Origin: Macromonas nakdongensis
Lineage (GTDB): Bacteria; Pseudomonadota; Gammaproteobacteria; Burkholderiales; Burkholderiaceae_C
DNA length: 49,933 nucleotides
Reading direction: 5' to 3'
Assembly (NCBI RefSeq): GCF_002837145.1
Contig: NZ_NWMV01000068.1
Location: 18,017 to 67,949, forward strand
The notes beneath the pieces were generated by a model that did no database searches, was not told the DNA's origin, and was given only the letters and a program-made list of their open reading frames with translations. Positions within the stretch are counted from its first letter, which is position 1. Each line of letters opens with the position of its first letter. Below, in pieces: positions 1-10,033 of this stretch. Made by a program: the position numbers and the translations under genes.

Positions 1-614
1 AGGTGCTGGCCAGCGCCACCACGGTGGACGAGGCGCGCTGGCTCGAAGCCCATGGCGCCGACGCCGTCATCGCCCAGGGACTGGAGGCCGGCGGCCACCG
101 CGGCCATTTCTTGAGCGACGACCTGAGCCTGCAACTGGGCACCTGCGCCCTGCTGCCCCAGGTGGTGCGTGCCGTGCGCGTGCCGGTGATCGCGGCCGGC
201 GGCATTGCCGACGCCGCGGGCGTGGCCGCCGCGCAGGCCCTGGGCGCCGCGGCCGTGCAGGTGGGAACGGCCTACCTGTTGTGCCCCGAGGCGCAGACCT
301 CGCCCCTGCACCGCCAGGCGCTGCAGTCCGACGCCGCCCACCACACCGCGCTCACCAATGTGTTCACCGGGCGGCCGGCGCGCGGCATCGTCAACCGCGC
401 CATGCGTGCCCTGGGCCAGGGCAGCGTGGGCTGGTGCCCCGTGGCGCCGGCGTTTCCGCTGGCGGCCAGCGCCATGGCCCCCTTGCGCAGCGCCGCCGAA
501 CAGGCCGGCCGCAGCGATTTCACGCCCCTGTGGGCGGGACAGGCCGCGCCGCTGTGCCGCCCCATGCCAGCCGGCGAGCTGACCCGAGCGTTGGCCAGTG
601 GCTGGCGGGCCTGA
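1..614 (+). CDS. Nitronate monooxygenase (2-nitropropane dioxygenase family), 3' part
   Basis: The 5' end lies outside the window; the reading frame is open from base 3. About 203 C-terminal residues of a TIM-barrel flavoenzyme are visible. The AQGLEAGGHRG segment and the later VPVIAAGGIAD and ALGAAAVQVGTAYL segments are the FMN phosphate-binding and barrel-closing parts typical of nitronate monooxygenases. The family oxidises alkyl nitronates with FMN and O2. The exact substrate cannot be read from sequence, and a related FMN enoyl reductase is a weaker alternative. It points toward alaS with a 173-bp gap. Confidence 0.85.
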   Translation, partial: VLASATTVDEARWLEAHGADAVIAQGLEAGGHRGHFLSDDLSLQLGTCALLPQVVRAVRVPVIAAGGIADAAGVAAAQALGAAAVQVGTAYLLCPEAQTSPLHRQALQSDAAHHTALTNVFTGRPARGIVNRAMRALGQGSVGWCPVAPAFPLAASAMAPLRSAAEQAGRSDFTPLWAGQAAPLCRPMPAGELTRALASGWRA

Positions 615-685
615 GCGCCACCCGCACCACGGCGCGCTTTGGGGCGCATCGGAGGGCAGGACCGCTGTCCGGCAGGTCCAGTCGC

Positions 686-691
686 TAAAAT
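686..691 (+). promoter_or_regulatory. Possible -10 element of the alaS promoter
   Basis: TAAAAT lies about 97 bp before the alaS start in the gap after the nitronate monooxygenase gene. No good -35 hexamer is seen 16-18 bp upstream, so this is only a candidate. Confidence 0.3.
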
Positions 692-787
692 GAAGGGTTG
701 CTTTGCCACGGGTGCTTGCTGCGCCGGCGTGCAAACCCCAGTTCTTGAACCGATACACCGCGTGGCTCCGCCACGCCGCAGCCGACC

Positions 788-3424
<2,637 letters not shown>

Positions 3425-3452
3425 GCGCCCCCGTTTTTCCTGGCCGAATGCG

Positions 3453-3486
3453 AAAGCCGCAACGTGTGAACGTTGCGGCTTTTTTG
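3453..3486 (+). terminator. Rho-independent terminator of alaS
   Basis: AAAGCCGCAACG (3453-3464) pairs perfectly with CGTTGCGGCTTT (3471-3482) around a 6-nt loop and runs into T residues. It begins 28 bp after the alaS stop. Confidence 0.93.
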
Positions 3487-3621
3487 TGTGCACTTTTGCC
3501 TTCGCTCATCGCCTTTGACCTTGCCCCAACTGGAAGAGCAAGGTCCCGAGAGGCTGTTTATCCGTTTGCGCGGACGTGGCGCGAAGACGTCCGATCTGCC
3601 ACGGGCGGGCTCAGAAACGAC

Positions 3622-3648
3622 AAAGCCCCAGTGACTGGGGCTTTGATG
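3622..3648 (-). terminator. Original chromosomal terminator of tRNA-Pro, now stranded outside the island
   Basis: AAAGCCCCAG (3622-3631) and CTGGGGCTTT (3635-3644) form a perfect 10-bp stem with a TGA loop. On the minus strand it lies just beyond the 49-bp tRNA 3' fragment, where the tRNA-Pro transcript would have ended before the island inserted. It is now about 21.7 kb from the intact tRNA gene. Confidence 0.75.
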
Positions 3649-3671
3649 ACTTCTTGATGTGCAAGAAAAAT

Positions 3672-3720
3672 TCTGGTCGGGGTGAGAGGATTCGAACCTC
3701 CGGCCTCTACGTCCCGAACG
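3672..3720 (-). repeat. attL: 49-bp direct repeat, 3' half of tRNA-Pro
   Basis: The sequence is identical to 25282-25330. On the minus strand it covers the tRNA from the anticodon loop through the T arm and acceptor stem to CCA. Identity stops at 3721. The 5' half of the tRNA is absent here, so this is a fragment and not a gene. Confidence 0.95.
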
Positions 3721-3771
3721 CTTAGCCCTTGTGCCGTTTTTACTGGTGGTTTAAGGTGCTTCCTGATTATT

Positions 3772-3799
3772 TGGGCCATTCTTGGGCCATTGGGCCATC
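3772..3799. promoter_or_regulatory. Candidate integrase arm-type sites (TGGGCCAT repeats), left
   Basis: Three TGGGCCAT copies occur in 28 bp between attL and the integrase start. The 19-bp block at 3772-3790 is repeated exactly at 25171-25189, inside the other island end. Short direct repeats on both sides of attP are typical arm sites for tyrosine integrases or excisionases; this role is inferred. Confidence 0.55.
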
Positions 3800-3809
3800 A
3801 GGGAGACGT

Positions 3810-4907
3810 ATGGGACAGATCACAAAGCGAGGCGAGTACCAGTGGCGGGCAAAGGTCCGACGCAAGGGCTTCCCTGAACAGTCGCGCACCTTCACCTACC
3901 GCGAGGACGCAGAGAAGTGGATTCGGACAGTTGAACGCGAGCTGGAGACTTCCGGCTTCGTGGATCGCCGCGAGGCGGACAAGAACACGCTGGGGGAGGT
4001 GTTGCGCCGCTACCAGCGTGAGGTCACCCCGACGAAGAAGTCGGCCACCATCGAGTCGGTCAAGATCAACGTGATTTTGAAGGATGCGGTCCTCCCGAAA
4101 CTGAAGATGTCGGCACTGACCAGCAGCGCTGTCGCCAGTTGGCGCGACCGGCGCTTGAAGGAAGTCGGCGGAGCGACGGTCAACCGCGACATTGACGTGC
4201 TGTCTGCCGTACTCAATCACGCACGCAGGGAGTGGGGCATCCATGTTGAAAACCCGGTTCCGTACATCAAGCGTCCGGAGAAGGCCCGGGCGAGGGATCG
4301 GCGCTTTTCTGCGGAGGAAGAGACATACCTGCTGGCGGCACTAACGGGGGGCGAGCGGCTGGCTGATGGCACCTTCAGCAAAGGCGCCCGGAATCCGTGG
4401 CTGTTGCCGCTCGTGAAGCTGGCGATCGAAACGGCCATGAGGCGAGGCGAGCTCCTTGCCTTGACATGGGAGAACGTGGATCTGGAACGCCAGACTGCTC
4501 ACCTGCCCGACACCAAGAACGGTGAGGCCAGGACGGTGCCACTGTCCACCAGAGCAGTCGCCATTCTGAGAGCCTTGCCTCGCGCGGATGAGGATGACCA
4601 GTCAACCCAACGCACAGGGCCCGTGTTTGAGACTACGGCCATGGCGTTGCGCAAGGGCTTTGTGAGGGCGGTTGAGCGCGCGCAGGAACAGTACCGGGCT
4701 GACTGCAAGGCCGCCAAGCGCAAGCCTGTCGCGAGCTTTCTGGAAGATGTGCACTTCCACGACACGCGTCACGAAGGTGCTTCGCGCTTGGCCGAGAAGC
4801 TCAGCAACGTCCTGGAGCTGTCTGCTGTGACCGGCCACAAAGACCTTCGCATGCTCAAACGTTACTACCACCCCCGCGCCGAAGACTTGGCCAAGAAGTT
4901 GGGCTGA
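3810..4907 (+). CDS. Tyrosine-type site-specific integrase
   Basis: This 365-residue integrase probably excises and inserts the island at tRNA-Pro. The catalytic set is complete: Arg in ETAMRRGELLAL (about residue 211), HDTRH (His about 317, Arg 320), GHKD (about 341) and the nucleophile Tyr in LKRYYHP (about 352). An N-terminal arm-binding domain and a SAM-like core-binding domain precede the catalytic domain. ATG at 3810 has GGAG 5 nt upstream; the frame extends further upstream to 3729 but crosses the repeat sites. It lies 89 bp inside attL, the usual place for an island integrase. Confidence 0.95.
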   Translation: MGQITKRGEYQWRAKVRRKGFPEQSRTFTYREDAEKWIRTVERELETSGFVDRREADKNTLGEVLRRYQREVTPTKKSATIESVKINVILKDAVLPKLKMSALTSSAVASWRDRRLKEVGGATVNRDIDVLSAVLNHARREWGIHVENPVPYIKRPEKARARDRRFSAEEETYLLAALTGGERLADGTFSKGARNPWLLPLVKLAIETAMRRGELLALTWENVDLERQTAHLPDTKNGEARTVPLSTRAVAILRALPRADEDDQSTQRTGPVFETTAMALRKGFVRAVERAQEQYRADCKAAKRKPVASFLEDVHFHDTRHEGASRLAEKLSNVLELSAVTGHKDLRMLKRYYHPRAEDLAKKLG

Positions 4908-4908
4908 C

Positions 4909-5010
4909 TGTGGATAACTTGCCCAGGCCAATCGGGATAGCGTTCCATCCTGCTCGGGATGGCGTTCCGCACCTTCGGGATGGCATTCCGATCCGTCGGG
5001 AGAGCGTTCC
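4909..5010. other. Candidate replication origin (oriV): DnaA box plus four iterons
   Basis: TGTGGATAA at 4909-4917 is a perfect DnaA box (TTATCCACA on the minus strand). It is followed by four copies of a 15-bp element with consensus TCGGGATRGCGTTCC, starting at 4932, 4954, 4975 and 4996. Spacing is 22, 21 and 21 bp, about two helical turns. RK2 oriV has 17-bp TrfA iterons with a similar period and adjacent DnaA boxes, and this island encodes a TrfA-like protein (23395-24324). No gene occupies this 175-bp stretch between the integrase and the XRE regulator. The origin role is inference. Confidence 0.6.
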
Positions 5011-5082
5011 GCCCTCAGCCTGAAAGGCTAACTGGCACAACGGTTCGCGGCCACGCGATCAACCTCTACCGTCTTCTACCAG

Positions 5083-5376
5083 TTATTTACCCGACTGGCC
5101 TGTGGACAGGCTGGCGGCTGCAGCCGCCGACTCTGCGCGGTAGCGGTTCTCGACCCTCTGACAGAACTCACCCAGCGACAAATCCAGGGCAACCGCCAGG
5201 CGGTGCAGGACGCTGATAGTGGGTTGCTTGCGGCCACTCTCGATCATCGTGATGAATGGACGGTCGAGCTCACAGCGCCCGGCTACATCCTCTTGAGACA
5301 GCGCCAATTCCAACCGGCGCACCTTGACCTCTACCCCCAGGGCAGTGATCAGCAGTTGGTTTCGACTTGGACGCAT
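5083..5376 (-). CDS. XRE-family HTH transcriptional regulator
   Basis: This small protein has a Cro/CI-type helix-turn-helix at about residues 15-70; LSQEDVAGRCELDRPFITMIE is the recognition core, followed by PTISVLHRLAVAL. The tail is Ala/Ser rich. ATG at 5376 gives 97 residues; a TTG at 5385 in the same frame is less likely. It is transcribed divergently from the lipoprotein gene across an 86-bp gap containing a GACACGTGTC palindrome. It probably represses that region and itself. Confidence 0.85.
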   Translation of the reverse strand: MRPSRNQLLITALGVEVKVRRLELALSQEDVAGRCELDRPFITMIESGRKQPTISVLHRLAVALDLSLGEFCQRVENRYRAESAAAAASLSTGQSGK

Positions 5377-5400
5377 AGGCGCCAAGTCTTTGCGTTTGGT

Positions 5401-5431
5401 TTACTATTGACACGTGTCTATAGATAACAAT
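5401..5431 (-). promoter_or_regulatory. Promoter and operator of the XRE gene
   Basis: On the minus strand, TTGTTA (5426-5431) and TAGTAA (5402-5407) are spaced 18 bp. The perfect palindrome GACACGTGTC (5409-5418) lies between them, where a bound repressor would block polymerase. The plus strand also reads TTGACA at 5407-5412, but no good -10 follows at the right distance. Confidence 0.45.
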
Positions 5432-5462
5432 CGAACGGCTACCGAAATCTCAGGGGAGGCTT

Positions 5463-6644
5463 ATGAAGGATGTAAACAGTAATTTGTTCTCGCAAGGCAA
5501 CGCACGTTCCGACTCGGCGAAGGCCGTCGGCATGATGGCTCACAAAGCAGCCATGACTGTCATGGCGGTGATTACCTTGACGGGCTGCGTGACGACGCAG
5601 CCCCAGCCTGACGGTTCGACTAAAGTCCATCTCTCTCTTGGCGCCCCGGCCAAAGTCAGCCCAGACAGCACGCAGCCTGTACTAACCCCCGCCACGGAGG
5701 TCCGACCTGCTGGTGCAACCAATCAGGCGAAGCAGGATCGAACGAGCCCGGTCAGTGCTCCCGGCATCCGCACGACAGCATTGGCAGGCGTCTTCAGCAA
5801 GCATCCCTACGACGGAACGCCCAAGACCTATTTCCCCCGAGTGGCTGTCACGGTCACGGAATGGTCTCGCAATGACTGCTGGATCGGCTCCGCCACCATT
5901 TGGTGGAGCAAGAGCAAGTCCGAAGCGGTGCCAGCCTTCTCTGTGTGCTGGGGGCAGTCGGTGGGGTACGCGGTCAACAACGCCGCCAACCTGCACCTCT
6001 TCATGCAGCAGATGGCGGTCGAGCACAGCGGCAATGTCCGCACGACTGGCCCCAAGCCGCCTATGTTGGCTATCCCCGACCGGCAGCCGATCAGCGAGCG
6101 GCAGCAGCTCGCCTTCCAGGGGTTTGTCCAGCAACTGGTGCTCGACACCGGCTGGCAGCCCGGCGCACCGACCAATCTTTGGTTGGTGGGGTACGACGCT
6201 AATGTGGTCATCAAGCCAACCGTGCTTCCTGTCTCCAGCTACGGAGCGTCGCAGCCCATGAACACCAAGGCCAAGGCACAACTCGAACAGGCACTGACTT
6301 GCAGTGCCATCGGCCCACGATTTGATCTGGCCGAGTCCAAGCTCAAGCAGGCCGGTTGGAATCCAGACCAGGGAATCACGCCCGTCACCCTCGCTGAGCC
6401 CGTCAAGGTCTACGGGTTCGGCGTCCGCAAGGTTGCGGTGTCGCGTGACGGAGGTGAACAAACCTATCGCAGCTACTTGGCTCGCGTCACCGTCCAGCAG
6501 CTTGTGAAATCGGCCGCGCTGAAGCTGGGCAAGGACGGCAAGACCTATGGCCGCTTGACCAAGGTCGGCGAGCTATCGGCGGGTATGGAAGGCGGAGAAA
6601 CTACGTTGACCTGCACGGTCAACACCGAAGGTTCGGAGGGCTGA
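5463..6644 (+). CDS. Predicted lipoprotein of unknown function
   Basis: 393 residues from the first ATG, preceded by AGGGGAGG. A lipoprotein signal (AAMTVMAVITLTGC) puts the lipobox Cys at residue 42. Starting at ATG 5532 or 5535 would give a more usual 18-19-residue signal peptide, so the start is unsettled. A Pro/Thr/Ser-rich linker to about residue 105 is followed by a mixed domain with CWIGS and CWGQSVGYAVN. I recognise no family. It lies 2 bp upstream of the zinc-ribbon membrane protein gene and is surely cotranscribed with it. Confidence 0.7.
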   Translation: MKDVNSNLFSQGNARSDSAKAVGMMAHKAAMTVMAVITLTGCVTTQPQPDGSTKVHLSLGAPAKVSPDSTQPVLTPATEVRPAGATNQAKQDRTSPVSAPGIRTTALAGVFSKHPYDGTPKTYFPRVAVTVTEWSRNDCWIGSATIWWSKSKSEAVPAFSVCWGQSVGYAVNNAANLHLFMQQMAVEHSGNVRTTGPKPPMLAIPDRQPISERQQLAFQGFVQQLVLDTGWQPGAPTNLWLVGYDANVVIKPTVLPVSSYGASQPMNTKAKAQLEQALTCSAIGPRFDLAESKLKQAGWNPDQGITPVTLAEPVKVYGFGVRKVAVSRDGGEQTYRSYLARVTVQQLVKSAALKLGKDGKTYGRLTKVGELSAGMEGGETTLTCTVNTEGSEG

Positions 6645-6646
6645 CC

Positions 6647-7120
6647 ATGGCGATGCAATGTCCGAGTTGTGGCAGCGCACATATCCAGCCCATGTCCGTC
6701 GTGCACGCAAACGGCACGCAGCACTTTCACGCGACGCACACCGCCGTCACCTTAGATGGGCAGTTCGTGCAGGGGAGTACCCAAGGCTCCCAGGCAACGG
6801 TGTTGGCCCAGCATTGTGCTCCGCCAGCCCCGCCGTCCCCCATTCCGTTCGTCGCTGCTTACGGGTTGGGTGGCGCCGTGGTCTACCACGCCGCGACGGT
6901 ATGTGATCTTTTCGAGCGCGGCTGCAGAGTCGGTATGTCCGCGATGGCACTCCTGCTCTACAACTGGAAGCAAGCCGCTATCGGTCTGAGTCTGATCGCG
7001 TTTGGCTGGCTGCTGATGAAGGGCTGGCATGCGCAGGCCAAAGTCTACAGTGCCGCGAAACGCCAGTGGCAGAGTACCTGGTTCTGCCATGCTTGCGGGC
7101 AGTCTCATCTTCGAGGGTGA
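6647..7120 (+). CDS. Zinc-ribbon membrane protein of unknown function
   Basis: 157 residues with a CPSCGSAH knuckle at residues 5-12 and CHACG near residue 147, which could form one split zinc ribbon. Between them are a PAPPSPIPF linker and two hydrophobic segments (about 68-88 and 97-125), suggesting a membrane protein with both ends on the same side. GGAGG lies 7 nt before ATG and only 2 bp separate it from the lipoprotein stop. The pairing with a lipoprotein suggests an envelope-associated module. Function unknown. Confidence 0.7.
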   Translation: MAMQCPSCGSAHIQPMSVVHANGTQHFHATHTAVTLDGQFVQGSTQGSQATVLAQHCAPPAPPSPIPFVAAYGLGGAVVYHAATVCDLFERGCRVGMSAMALLLYNWKQAAIGLSLIAFGWLLMKGWHAQAKVYSAAKRQWQSTWFCHACGQSHLRG

Positions 7121-7130
7121 CCATCCCAGT

Positions 7131-7161
7131 GATTACCGTAATTATCATAATTACGGTAATC
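7131..7161. repeat. Perfect 31-bp palindrome between convergent genes
   Basis: GATTACCGTAATTAT (7131-7145), one C, then its exact reverse complement (7147-7161). It is AT-rich in a GC-rich island and lies 10 bp after the zinc-ribbon gene and 80 bp from the AAA+ ATPase stop. There is no T tract after it, so it may be a protein-binding site or a bidirectional transcription block. Confidence 0.85.
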
Positions 7162-7241
7162 GGGGGGCAACGAGCCGATGAAACGGGACGCGGCGCGCTG
7201 AAACTCTCACACGCCAACGCCCCCCTCATCTTTGCTGCATT

Positions 7242-8822
7242 TCAGGCCATGAACCCGATTCCCCGGCGCGAAGGGGCGGAAGTGGCAGGCAAATCGCTGA
7301 CCTGGATGTGATCCCGCTCCTCCCTGGCTGCACGCCCAAGCGCGCGCCGTAAGGCCAGGCCCAAGCTCCGTGGCGGCAGGTCTTTCAACTGGCTCACGAC
7401 CTGCTCGTCCAGCCTGGGCGCAAAGACTGAGCCCCAGCTGCTTTCAGCTCGCAAGCGGCCGTAGATCGTCTGGGCGATATGGGCGACCTGCTCAGGCGTG
7501 GGTGCCTGCATGTGCAACACGGTCATCCGCGACAAGAGGGGAGCCGGGATGCCATCGGTGCTGTTAGCCGTGGCGATCCAGTTCACGTGGCTGGCGTCAA
7601 TTGAGAAATCGCGGATCGACAGGTCTACGAACTTGCGCGCGCTGCGGGGCTCCAGCAGAGTGTAGAGCGCGGCCAGCGGGTCGTATTGACGCTGTTGGTC
7701 GGTCTTGTCGAGTTCGTCCAGTACCACCACGGGGTTGGCCTTCGGCTGGTAAGCGAGCAGCTCAAACACAACACCCGGCTCGGAGTTGGACCAGAAGGAT
7801 TCCGACCCGGCTAATGGCGAACTGGACTGCGTACTGGCCATGTCGATCACCCGGAAGGGAAGGCAGAGACGATCTGCCAGCCAACGCGCGGCCTCGGTCT
7901 TGCCGATGCCCGCTGGGCCGACCAACAGAATGGGCGACCAAGCCACGCGGCCGTCCCCCATCGCATGCAGCGCGAAGTGGTCGTGCAGCACCTCGGTCAG
8001 TTCTGCGAAGTTGGGGAAGTCACGCTGGAACTCCGCAATCAATTCCGGCCAATCATCGGGCAGTTCACCCAGTCGGCGACGCTCGTGGCCTGCTGAGCGG
8101 ATGCGCTCGGCGATGTACTGCGCCCGCCTTGCCTTCTCCTCAGGCTTGGCGCGGTGGCGCTCGACAAAGCTGCGCAGGCCTGCCGCCTCCAGAAAGGCAA
8201 TCTGCGGTGTGGCCCTCGGCTCTGGCCGGGCAGGCTGCTCCGGGGTGGATGTGGACGGCTTCATGTCGGGCAAGGCCTGCACGAGGGCATGCACGGCGTG
8301 GTCGATGGATGGATCGAGCGGCTCGCCGCGAATGGACTTCTCGGCCTTGGCGGGTGCAGGCAGCAGGCCCTGCGCGACCGCGAGCTTGTGGTTGCGCTTC
8401 AGGTCTTCCGTGTATAGGCCGATAGTGGCCTCGTGCCGTTTGCAGCGCACACCTTGGCCCGCGTTGGCATCGCCGCCAATTACCGGGGCCGAGCACACGG
8501 GGCAATGCTGTTGCGCAGCATGACGGGCGGCCTCAATCAGATCTAGCAGTGCCCGGTCACGGTTCACGCTGGCACCCACCAATTCGACCCGCATGCTCAG
8601 CTTGTCCCGCTGCGTGGTGGCGCAGAAGAGCGGCAGGTGCCGATAGTCTGCGGGTTTCATCAGCAGTTCGCACTGCGTCACGAAATACTCCAGCACGGCC
8701 AAATGACCCGGGGCAGGCTCCACCACCTGCCGGGCAAGCCAGGGATGCCGGGCTTTAAGCGCTGCCACCGCCTCTTGGTAGGTCGCACGGCTCAAAGAGC
8801 GATGACGGGATGTGCGTGTCAT
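7242..8822 (-). CDS. AAA+ ATPase, function unknown
   Basis: 526 residues. The C-terminal half is an AAA+ module: Walker A GPAGIGKT (about residue 300), Walker B VVVLDELDK (about 365), and an SRM-containing sensor/Arg-finger region. The module resembles the ATPase part of Lon or ClpX, but no protease domain or Ser-Lys dyad follows. The N-terminal half has a possible metal site, CPVC...C..H (about 128-150), and a Pro-rich linker. AGGAGAG precedes the ATG. It is divergent from the HTH gene at 8941 and shares a mirrored promoter region with it, so the two are probably regulated together. Confidence 0.8.
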   Translation of the reverse strand: MTRTSRHRSLSRATYQEAVAALKARHPWLARQVVEPAPGHLAVLEYFVTQCELLMKPADYRHLPLFCATTQRDKLSMRVELVGASVNRDRALLDLIEAARHAAQQHCPVCSAPVIGGDANAGQGVRCKRHEATIGLYTEDLKRNHKLAVAQGLLPAPAKAEKSIRGEPLDPSIDHAVHALVQALPDMKPSTSTPEQPARPEPRATPQIAFLEAAGLRSFVERHRAKPEEKARRAQYIAERIRSAGHERRRLGELPDDWPELIAEFQRDFPNFAELTEVLHDHFALHAMGDGRVAWSPILLVGPAGIGKTEAARWLADRLCLPFRVIDMASTQSSSPLAGSESFWSNSEPGVVFELLAYQPKANPVVVLDELDKTDQQRQYDPLAALYTLLEPRSARKFVDLSIRDFSIDASHVNWIATANSTDGIPAPLLSRMTVLHMQAPTPEQVAHIAQTIYGRLRAESSWGSVFAPRLDEQVVSQLKDLPPRSLGLALRRALGRAAREERDHIQVSDLPATSAPSRRGIGFMA

Positions 8823-8841
8823 GGCGATCTCTCCTGTTTAG

Positions 8842-8920
8842 CTATAAATTACTATAACAGTAGAAAGGACGGCAATCCAGTCTCGTCAGTATGGCGACTG
8901 AGGGTTATAGTGATTTATTG
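8842..8920. promoter_or_regulatory. Mirrored AT-rich elements between divergent AAA+ and HTH genes
   Basis: CTATAAATTACTATAAC (8842-8858) is matched in inverted orientation at 14 of 17 positions by GTTATAGTGATTTATTG (8904-8920). Each copy faces one of the divergent genes and holds -10-like TATAGT. The symmetry suggests paired promoters with operators for one regulator, perhaps the HTH protein. Confidence 0.5.
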
Positions 8921-8940
8921 TGATCGTCTAAAAGACTGCC

Positions 8941-9699
8941 ATGCCCGCTTTAAGTAACGAACAACTCCCCATACTCGCAGGCGCTCTGTTACGCCTGCGA
9001 GGCCTCACATTGGCTGCGGTGTTCGACGCCACCGGCATCCGTGCGGCCAACTTGTCTGCATGGCTGAAGGGCAAGCCACAGGTCATCTCTGCGGCGCGCG
9101 TGACGGCGCTGCTGTACCACCTGGGCGTGCAAGGCGGTCAGGTTCGGTCGGACATGGTGCACAGCTGGACCGACCAAGGTGACTGGGCCCACCTGCGCAC
9201 CGTGTTCAACCTGCTTCAGGAGCCAGTGGCGCCCCGATGCTTGTTCCTCGACGAGCATCCTGGCATGTCACACACGAGATTTTTGCAGTGGGGCGAGGCA
9301 TGGGTTCGACTGTCTCTCACGCCGGGGCCCACGGCGCAGGATGATTTGGCCGCGATGGTCAGGCCAGACCGCATGATCGTGCTGCCTGTGGCGCTGGAAG
9401 GGATTCCGACCCAAGACCCGCGAGAGTTGGCATCCGTGCTGTTGAGTCTTGCCGAGCAGGGAGGGCAAGAGATTCCCAGCGGTGAGCTGGCGCATGGGTT
9501 CATGCAGCACTTGGGGGCCCCCCCTGGGCAAGGCTTTTCGCTCACAGAAGGGGATTCTCTGGGCTGGCGCATCTTGGAGGCCACGTTGCGCAAGGCCATG
9601 CGGGCTGGCATGAATCCCGCCATGCTGGCTTTCAAGATCGACCTGCTGGTGCTCGGCGGTGCCAACGCGGCACCTGGCCGCAACGAGGACTCAGCCTGA
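8941..9699 (+). CDS. HTH-containing protein, partner of the AAA+ ATPase
   Basis: 252 residues. The first about 60 residues (RLRGLTLAAVFDATGIRAANLSAWL onward) look like an XRE-type helix-turn-helix. The remainder (SWTDQGDWAHLRTVFNLL, then a Leu-rich second half) is not a domain I recognise. The divergent arrangement with an AAA+ gene and a symmetric promoter gap suggests a regulator or an adaptor of that ATPase. Followed by a 334-bp gene-free stretch. Confidence 0.6.
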   Translation: MPALSNEQLPILAGALLRLRGLTLAAVFDATGIRAANLSAWLKGKPQVISAARVTALLYHLGVQGGQVRSDMVHSWTDQGDWAHLRTVFNLLQEPVAPRCLFLDEHPGMSHTRFLQWGEAWVRLSLTPGPTAQDDLAAMVRPDRMIVLPVALEGIPTQDPRELASVLLSLAEQGGQEIPSGELAHGFMQHLGAPPGQGFSLTEGDSLGWRILEATLRKAMRAGMNPAMLAFKIDLLVLGGANAAPGRNEDSA

Positions 9700-9780
9700 G
9701 AGGTATCTTGGACGCAGCAGCTATCGGGCTGTCCCCATCCGCCGCTGCCCACCAAACCTGTCGGCTTGGCGCTCAGCGGC

Positions 9781-9820
9781 CACATTCTTTGAGCTCGAAG
9801 AAGCTAGCTCAAAGAATGTG
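9781..9820. repeat. Perfect 15-bp inverted repeat
   Basis: CACATTCTTTGAGCT (9781-9795) and AGCTCAAAGAATGTG (9806-9820) around a 10-nt loop. It lies in the gap between the HTH gene and the convergent Mrr gene. A long stem without a T run could act as a bidirectional terminator or an operator. Confidence 0.8.
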
Positions 9821-9825
9821 CCGAA

Positions 9826-9945
9826 TGCGATGGGGACTGCCTGCTTGCGACCGTGCGTCCAGCATGAATGTGCGAAAGACGGTGCCAACCCATGTGCGAA
9901 GACCGGTGCCTGCCTTGTGCGAAACAAGTGGGGGCAGTGTGTGAA
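9826..9945. repeat. Degenerate phased repeats with TGTGCGAA core
   Basis: TGTGCGAA or a close variant starts at 9869, 9893, 9916 and 9938 (spacing 24, 23, 22), each followed by a loosely conserved GACnGTGCC-like tail. Weaker TGCGA copies occur at 9826 and 9846. The spacing is not a multiple of three, so it is a DNA-level pattern. No convincing gene occupies 9700-10033; a 117-codon Cys-rich open frame crosses it but lacks support. The role could be protein binding or a second origin-like array. Confidence 0.4.
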
Positions 9946-10033
9946 GACTATGGCGACTGCATGCCATGAAGGGCGCGAACAATGTGGCGGCACCCTGCCG
10001 AACAAGGTGTGAACACCTCGCCCAGCTTGGTCT

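Noticed and set aside
3672-3720. A second tRNA-Pro gene
   Set aside because: Only the 3' half is present; no D arm or 5' acceptor strand follows at 3721.
4932-5010. CRISPR array
   Set aside because: Repeats are 15 bp with only 6-7 bp between them and no cas genes; this is an iteron layout.
9659-10012. 117-residue Cys-rich protein across the phased repeats
   Set aside because: Overlaps the end of the HTH gene, has no good start, and the repeat spacing (24, 23, 22) breaks reading frame, so the Cys pattern is a by-product.
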